A stretch of 64,000 bases of DNA from Comamonas piscis (lineage in GTDB: Bacteria; Pseudomonadota; Gammaproteobacteria; Burkholderiales; Burkholderiaceae_C). The notes under the pieces were generated by a model, which worked only from the letters and a program-made list of their open reading frames with translations, did not search any database and was not told the origin of the DNA. The stretch spans positions 3,844,001 through 3,908,000 of the forward strand of contig NZ_CP058554.1 in assembly GCF_014109725.1 (NCBI RefSeq), written 5' to 3'. The position numbers and the translations under genes were made by a program. Shown in pieces: positions 59,056 through 64,000 of this stretch (positions are counted from its first letter, which is position 1; the number at the start of each line of letters is the position of its first letter).

Positions 59056-59973
59056 TTAATGCAGCTTCTGCTGGGCCTTGCGGATCTCCAGATCACCCTG
59101 CACAAAGCCGTTGTCCGGCACGATATCGTCCCGGCGGTCGGTCAGCTCTGTCCACTGCTGCGAAAGATGCAGATCCATGTCGTCGAGCGCTATGTTGTCG
59201 GCGCTCAGGTGGACGCCGCGCGTCATGGTGATGTGCGAGGCCTCAAAGCTGCCAGCGCCTGCACACAGAATGGTGCGTGTGGGGGCGCTCTCATGCACTA
59301 GCGCCAGCAACGCCGGGCTGACCAGCTCGGGCCGCAGCGCACGCAGCATCTCAGGTGCCATCAGGCCGTCGGTCATCCGGGTGGCCGCCGTCGGCGCCAG
59401 CGCATTCACATGGATGTTGTACTTGGCCCCTTCCAGCGCCAGCGTCTGCATCAAACCCACCAGCGCCATCTTGGCAGCGGCATAGTTGCTTTGGCCAAAA
59501 TTGCCAAACAGGCCCGATGACGAGGTGGTCACCAGAATGCGGCCATAGTGGGCCGCCTGCATAAAGGGCCACACAGCCTTACAGCAGTGGACGCTGCCCA
59601 TCAGATGCACTTCCAATACCGCGCGGAAGTCGTCCAGTTCCATCTTGGCAAAGCTCTTGTCGCGCAAGGTGCCGGCATTGTTGACCAGCACATCGACTTG
59701 GCCCCAGTGCTCGATCACCTGGGCAACCATGGCCTGCACCGCTGCCCAATCCGTGACCGAGGCATGGCTGGCCATGGCAGTGCCGCCCAGCGCTTCAATC
59801 TCGCGCACCACTTTCTCGGCCGCCGAGGAGTTGCCCTGCCCGTCCACCGCGCCGCCCGGGTCATTGACCAGCACCTTGGCGCCGCGCCGGGCCAGCGCCA
59901 ATGCATGTTCACGCCCCAGCCCGCCGCCGGCACCCGTCACAATCGCTACCTTGTCGCTGAAATCCAGACCCAT
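59056..59973 (-). CDS. SDR-family 3-hydroxyacyl-CoA dehydrogenase-like protein
   Basis: 305 residues from ATG 59973 (MGLDFSDKVAIVTGAGGGLGREHALAL). SDR: TGAGGGLG (NAD(P) binding), NNAG near residue 90, catalytic Ser in TTSSSGLFGNFGQSNYAAAKMAL (YxxxK). The NDPGGAVDG..NSSAAEKVVREI stretch matches the SDR unit of peroxisomal-type multifunctional enzyme 2. The C-terminal 45 residues have no SCP2 or hydratase domain. It probably acts in beta-oxidation. Confidence 0.85.
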   Translation of the reverse strand: MGLDFSDKVAIVTGAGGGLGREHALALARRGAKVLVNDPGGAVDGQGNSSAAEKVVREIEALGGTAMASHASVTDWAAVQAMVAQVIEHWGQVDVLVNNAGTLRDKSFAKMELDDFRAVLEVHLMGSVHCCKAVWPFMQAAHYGRILVTTSSSGLFGNFGQSNYAAAKMALVGLMQTLALEGAKYNIHVNALAPTAATRMTDGLMAPEMLRALRPELVSPALLALVHESAPTRTILCAGAGSFEASHITMTRGVHLSADNIALDDMDLHLSQQWTELTDRRDDIVPDNGFVQGDLEIRKAQQKLH

Positions 59974-60352
59974 ACGTTCGCACCTTATAAAAAGCGGGCT
60001 GATAGCCCTTGATGCCGTCGAACTGTACGTGTTCACATTCGCTTTGCGCAGCGCTTGGGCGACAGACGCCAGCGGGACATGGACCGGTATTGCCTAGGGT
60101 TATCCCGAAAATGGCTGAACAACCATGTGGATAACTTGCGCTCACCGGATTTTTAACCCGCTAAGCCCATGTTTTTATTAGCAGCGTGTTACATTGCCCG
60201 CAAATTCAGCAAAACGGTTGCCGCGCTGGTTGCCCGGCAGCGGTGCTTACCACAGCTTGCGGGGCCGCTATGCTTTTGATATTGCACTGCCAAAACGGCA
60301 AGCAGGCCTGGCGCGGCAGGCGGTCCATTGGCACCTTACTTATTACATCCCC
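59974..60352. other. Divergent promoter region between SDR and ferredoxin-like genes
   Basis: 379 bases. It contains one DnaA-box-like TGTGGATAA (60126-60134) and AT-rich segments that probably hold the two promoters. No gene, RNA or repeat was seen. Confidence 0.45.
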
Positions 60353-60643
60353 ATGCCCATCACCCCCGAGCTCTACAACGCCCAGATCGACAACGAAGAC
60401 ATCCAGGTCGATGCCTGGGCCGATACGCCGTTGCTGCAATCACTGGAAGAAGGCGGCGTGGACTGGCCCAGCTCCTGCCGCAACGGCACCTGCCGCACCT
60501 GCGTGGGCCGGCTCAAATCTGGCAGCGTGCACTATGAGATTGAATGGCCGGGACTCAGCGCTGAGGACAAAGAGGCCGGTTGCATCCTGCCCTGCGTGGC
60601 CTACCCGGATGGCAATGTGGTGCTGATGCGCGGCGAATACTGA
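60353..60643 (+). CDS. [2Fe-2S] ferredoxin-like protein
   Basis: 96 residues from ATG 60353 (MPITPELYNAQIDNEDIQV). Cluster motif SSCRNGTCRTCVG (C-x4-C-x2-C) with the fourth cysteine in GCILPCVAYP. This matches plant-type 2Fe-2S ferredoxins (fer2). It stands alone before ribBX; an electron-carrier role is likely but the partner is unknown. Confidence 0.9.
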   Translation: MPITPELYNAQIDNEDIQVDAWADTPLLQSLEEGGVDWPSSCRNGTCRTCVGRLKSGSVHYEIEWPGLSAEDKEAGCILPCVAYPDGNVVLMRGEY

Positions 60644-60818
60644 GCCTGCACAAGCCATTTGCAAGCAGCTCCCCGGCAGCAATTGACCCGGCGCGCTAGT
60701 CCCCAGATCGGCCAAAGCGCCCCAGCCGGGGAGCAGCTGGTCTAAAATTGGGGTTTTTACTGTCCGAGGTGCCGCATCGCTGCACCGAGACACGACACCC
60801 GTTCTTTAAAGGCATTCC

Positions 60819-61940
60819 ATGAGCAGCCCCCTGACTCCAGCACCGATCTCTGCGGTGGAGGACATTGTTGCCGAGATGCGCGCTGGCCGCATGGTCGTTC
60901 TTGTCGATGAAGCCGACCGCGAGAACGAAGGCGACCTGGTGCTGGCCTCCGACCATGTCACCCCCGAAGCCATCAACTTCATGGCAAAGTGGGGCCGGGG
61001 CCTCATCTGCCTGACCCTGACCCGCGAACGCTGCGAGCGCCTGCAACTGCGCCAGATGACCGCCAACAATGGCGCGCCGCTGTCCACCGCGTTCACCGTC
61101 TCCATCGAAGCGGCCGAAGGCGTGACCACCGGTATCTCGGCCGCTGACCGCGCCCGCACCGTGCAGGCCGCGGTGGCACCCGATGCCCAGGCCCACGACT
61201 TGGTCCAGCCCGGCCATATCTTCCCCTTGCAAGCCGTCGATGGCGGCGTGCTGATGCGCGCCGGCCATACCGAAGCCGGTTGCGACCTGGCGCGCCTGGC
61301 CGGTTGCTCGCCCTCCTCCGTCATCTGCGAGGTGATGAAGGACGACGGCACCATGGCCCGCCTGCCCGATCTGCAGTTGTTCTGCGCCGAGCACGGCATC
61401 AAGATCGGCACGATTGCCGATCTGATCGAATACCGCAGCCGCCACGAGTCGCTGGTCGAGCGCATCAGCAGCCGCCCGCTGCAAACGGCGCATGGCGAGT
61501 TCACCGCCCACCTCTACCAGGACCATGCCAGCCACGCGGTACACATGGCCCTGGTCAAAGGTAGTGTGCAGGCCGACAGCGATGTGCCCGTGCGTGTGCA
61601 TGAGCCGCTGTCGGTGATGGACCTGCTGGAGACCGGCCGTGCCATGCACAGCTGGACCCTGGACGCCAGCCTGGCTTATCTGCAGCAGCAAGGCTGCGGC
61701 GTGGCCGTGCTGCTCAACTGCAATGAAAGCGCCGCCCAGCTGGTGAGCCAGTTCGACGGCAAGGCCCGCGCAGCACAAGCGCCCGAGCGCGGCCGCATGG
61801 ACCTGCGCACCTATGGCATTGGCGCCCAGATCCTGCGCGACTGCGGCGTGCAAAAAATGCGCCTGATGGGCGCGCCCCGTCGTCTGCCCAGCATGGCGGG
61901 CTACGGGCTTGAGATCACCGGATATATCAGCAAGGAATAA
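60819..61940 (+). CDS. ribB: 3,4-dihydroxy-2-butanone-4-phosphate synthase, RibBX type
   Basis: 373 residues. Residues 1-205 are the DHBP synthase: DEADRENEGDLVLASDHVTPEAINFMAKWGRGLICL, HIFPLQAVDGGVLMRAGHTEAGCDLARLAG. The second half resembles GTP cyclohydrolase II (TAHLYQDHASHAVHMALVKG, RTYGIGAQILRDCGV, LEITGYISK) but lacks the C-x10-C-x-C zinc ligands (instead RVHEPLSVMDLLE). This is the RibBX variant, in which only RibB is active. It makes a riboflavin precursor; ribH follows 6 bases later. No FMN riboswitch was seen upstream. Confidence 0.92.
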   Translation: MSSPLTPAPISAVEDIVAEMRAGRMVVLVDEADRENEGDLVLASDHVTPEAINFMAKWGRGLICLTLTRERCERLQLRQMTANNGAPLSTAFTVSIEAAEGVTTGISAADRARTVQAAVAPDAQAHDLVQPGHIFPLQAVDGGVLMRAGHTEAGCDLARLAGCSPSSVICEVMKDDGTMARLPDLQLFCAEHGIKIGTIADLIEYRSRHESLVERISSRPLQTAHGEFTAHLYQDHASHAVHMALVKGSVQADSDVPVRVHEPLSVMDLLETGRAMHSWTLDASLAYLQQQGCGVAVLLNCNESAAQLVSQFDGKARAAQAPERGRMDLRTYGIGAQILRDCGVQKMRLMGAPRRLPSMAGYGLEITGYISKE

Positions 61941-61945
61941 CAAGC

Positions 61946-62407
61946 ATGTTTGGAGCAGAAAAAGGCAGCGCAGCCAACCTGGACGGCAGCGCCCTCGCCA
62001 TCGGCATTGTGCAGGCCCGGTTCAATGCCAGCATCACCGACAGCCTGGCCCAGGCCTGCCTGCAAGAGCTGGCCGCCATGGGCGTGCTGGCCGACAATAT
62101 TCGCCATGTGCAGGTGCCCGGCGCTCTGGAAGTGCCGATTGCCCTGCAAGCCATGGCGGAATCCGAGGAATTCGACGCGCTGATCGCCCTGGGCTGCATC
62201 ATCCGTGGCGAAACCTACCACTTTGAGCTGGTGGCCAACGAATCGGGCGCCGGCGTTACACGCATTGGCCTGGATTTCCAGATCCCGATCGCCAATGCCA
62301 TCCTCACCACTGAAGACGAAGCCCAGGCCATCGCTCGCCAAACCGACAAGGGGCGTGATGCCGCCATCGTCGCTGTCGAGATGGCCAATCTGCTGAAAAC
62401 ACTATGA
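61946..62407 (+). CDS. ribH: 6,7-dimethyl-8-ribityllumazine synthase
   Basis: 153 residues. IVQARFNASITDSL, VPGALEVPIALQAM and LGCIIRGETYHFELVANESG, with the catalytic His in the last. It condenses the RibB product with the pyrimidine to make lumazine, the riboflavin precursor. Starts 6 bases after ribBX; its stop overlaps the nusB start (ATGA). Confidence 0.95.
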   Translation: MFGAEKGSAANLDGSALAIGIVQARFNASITDSLAQACLQELAAMGVLADNIRHVQVPGALEVPIALQAMAESEEFDALIALGCIIRGETYHFELVANESGAGVTRIGLDFQIPIANAILTTEDEAQAIARQTDKGRDAAIVAVEMANLLKTL

Positions 62408-62940
62408 ACGAAAACGACCAGAGCGAGTCCCCCTCCAGCCAGCGCCCACCGCGCCAGACCCGCAAGGGCCTGACCTCCACCGGTGCGCGCAAGGCCGCCT
62501 CCAAATCCACCCGCAGCCGCTCGCGTGAGTTCGCGCTGCAGGCGCTCTACCAGTACATCCTGAGCGGCAACAGCGCCACCGAGATCGACCTGTTCACCCG
62601 CGAGCTGGCCGGCTTCCACAAAGCCGACGCCGCCCACTACGATGCCCTGCTGCACGGCTGCATCGAAAACGCCGAACAGCTCAACGCCCAGATCACCCCC
62701 CACCTGGACCGCAAGATGGACGAGCTCTCGCCCATCGAGCATGCCTGCATGTGGATTGGTGTCTACGAGTTCCAGCACTGCCTGGACGTGCCTTGGCGCG
62801 TGGTCATCAACGAGAGCATCGAGCTGGCCAAGGAATTTGGCGGCACCGACGGCTACAAGTATGTGAACGCCGTGCTCAATGCCCTGGCCCCTACCTTGCG
62901 CGCCACCGAAGTGACCGCTGACCGCAACAACGCGGCCTGA
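62404..62940 (+). CDS. nusB: Transcription antitermination factor NusB
   Basis: 178 residues. The first 40 are a basic, low-complexity extension (KGLTSTGARKAASKSTRSRS); the NusB fold follows: SREFALQALYQYILSG, DRKMDELSPIEHACMWIGVYEFQ, VVINESIELAKEFGGTDGYKYVNAVLNAL. It binds boxA RNA with NusE in rRNA antitermination. The ribH-nusB pair is classic. Confidence 0.95.
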   Translation: MNENDQSESPSSQRPPRQTRKGLTSTGARKAASKSTRSRSREFALQALYQYILSGNSATEIDLFTRELAGFHKADAAHYDALLHGCIENAEQLNAQITPHLDRKMDELSPIEHACMWIGVYEFQHCLDVPWRVVINESIELAKEFGGTDGYKYVNAVLNALAPTLRATEVTADRNNAA

Positions 62941-62951
62941 GCAACGCCAAG

Positions 62952-62987
62952 ACCGATGCCATGCCTGCGCGCTGGCATCGGTTTTTT
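62952..62987 (+). terminator. Terminator of the ribBX-ribH-nusB operon
   Basis: ACCGATGCCA, 11-base loop, TGGCATCGGT then TTTTT, 12 bases after nusB. Confidence 0.85.
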
Positions 62988-63088
62988 GTAAGGGCTTCGC
63001 GGCCGCCAGTTATACTTTTGATAGCACACCCGTGCTTGCCCATGTGCTGCCAGCGCAGTGGGAGCCCTCTGATCCGAGCTGAAGACCA

Positions 63089-64000
63089 TGAAAATCGCCA
63101 CCCGAGCCGAGCGCATTGAGCCGTTTTATGTGATGGAGGTCGCCAAGGCCGCCCAGGCACTGGCGGCGCAGGTGGCGGGCAGCGCGGAGCCGATGATCTT
63201 CCTCAACATCGGCGAACCCGACTTCACCGCACCGCCGCTGGTGCAGCAAGCCGCCGACCGCGCCATCCGCGAAGGCCGCACCCAGTACACCCCCGCCCTC
63301 GGCATTGATCCCCTGCGCCAGGCGCTGTCCGACTGGTATGCCCAGCGCTTTGGGGTGGATGTACCGGCGCGCCGCATCGTCATCACCGCCGGTGCCTCGG
63401 CCGCCTTGCAGCTGGTCTGCCTGTCGCTGATCAATGCCGGCGACGAGATCCTGATGCCCGACCCGAGCTACCCCTGCAACCGCCACTTTGTCAGCGCGGC
63501 AGAAGGCCGGGCCGTGCTGCTGCCGACCACGGCAGAAGAGCGCTTTCAGCTGAGCGCCGACAAGGTGCAAGCCGCCTGGGGCGACAAGACCCGTGGCGTA
63601 TTGCTGGCCTCGCCCTCCAACCCCACGGGCAGCTCCATTGCGCCGCAGGAGCTGCGCCGCATCCATGAGGTGGTCAAGGCCCATGATGGCGTGACCATCA
63701 TCGACGAGATCTACCTGGGCCTGTCCCATGACGAGGCCTACGGCCAGACGGCGCTGGCCATTGATGACAACATCATCTCGATCAACAGCTTCAGCAAGTA
63801 CTTCAACATGACTGGCTGGCGCCTGGGCTGGGCGGTGGTGCCCGAAGCCCTGGTGCCGGTGGTCGAGCGCGTGGCACAGAACCTGTTTATCTGCGCCAGC
63901 ACCATCTCCCAACACGCGGCGCTGGCCTGCTTTGCGCCCGAGAGCCTGGCCGAGTACGAGCGCCGCCGTGCCGAGTTCAAAGCCCGGCGCGATTATTTCA
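63089..64000 (+). CDS. Class I/II PLP aminotransferase (3' end outside window)
   Basis: 304 codons of a longer gene from ATG 63089 (MKIATRAERIEPFYVMEVAKAA). Typical fold-type I pattern: NIGEPDFTAPP, TAGASAALQLVCLSLI, SPSNPTGSSI (cofactor Asn region), IIDEIYLGLS and SFSKYFNMTGWRLGW with the PLP lysine in SFSKYF. It resembles the alanine/aspartate-type subgroup (YfdZ/AlaA-like); the substrate cannot be told from this part. Confidence 0.88.

Noticed and set aside
60126..60134. DnaA-box-like TGTGGATAA as a sign of the replication origin
   Set aside because: A single box without an AT-rich unwinding region, dnaA or dnaN nearby; chance match.
60644..60818. FMN riboswitch before ribBX
   Set aside because: The conserved AGGGTGAAATTCCCGACCGGC-like core was not found.

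Overview
The window reads as a Burkholderiales chromosome, most likely Comamonadaceae (Comamonas or a close relative). The evidence is the high GC content, the gene order gyrA-serC-pheA-tyrA-aroA/cmk-rpsA-ihfB, the AroA-Cmk fusion, the RibBX variant of the riboflavin enzyme, the tmRNA tag ANDERFALAA and IPTL-type C-terminal sorting tails. All assignments come from reading motifs and gene order by eye. No database search was run.

Region 1 (1-3036) holds host genes: the end of one IPTL/PEP-CTERM-type surface protein, a second small one, a secreted protein and a lipoprotein.

Region 2 (about 3037-20628) is an integrated genomic island placed at the 3' end of the tmRNA gene (20629-21006, minus strand). 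Next to tmRNA lies a P4-type tyrosine integrase. Copies of a 10-bp TGTTCCCCGG motif occur at both island ends, as expected for integrase arm sites brought together in the circular form. The replication and regulation block (AlpA-like regulator, a small protein, a DUF3987 primase/helicase-type protein and three small accessory proteins) is one minus-strand operon. The cargo is a four-gene minus-strand operon: DUF499 AAA ATPase, DUF3780 protein, DUF1156 adenine methylase, and a PLD-SNF2 helicase. This matches the helicase-methylase-ATPase (Hma-type) anti-phage system. A broken vapC toxin tail and two transposase scraps lie in and beside it.

Region 3 (21-34 kb) is core genome: tmRNA, gph, ubiG and an OmpA-like protein on the minus strand, then gyrA and the serC-pheA-tyrA-aroA/cmk-rpsA-ihfB cluster (serine, aromatic amino acid and CMP metabolism with ribosomal protein S1 and IHF beta) on the plus strand.

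Region 4 (34-50 kb) has mostly single genes: PhoD-type phosphatase, gamma-glutamyltransferase, lipoproteins, DUF945 and DUF2242 proteins, an M23 peptidase, a META/DUF4377 lipoprotein, two MFS transporters, TruC, an M20 amidohydrolase and a TraB/GumN protein. A 163-bp structured repeat occurs three times in tandem at 38.9-39.4 kb and once more at 58.9 kb.

Region 5 (50-64 kb) contains an unusual soluble AAA+/M41 zinc-protease fusion with a small upstream partner and a long hairpin-rich leader. It is followed by ylqF, a FUSC exporter, gshA, an SDR dehydrogenase, a ferredoxin-like protein, ribBX-ribH-nusB and the start of an aminotransferase that runs off the window.
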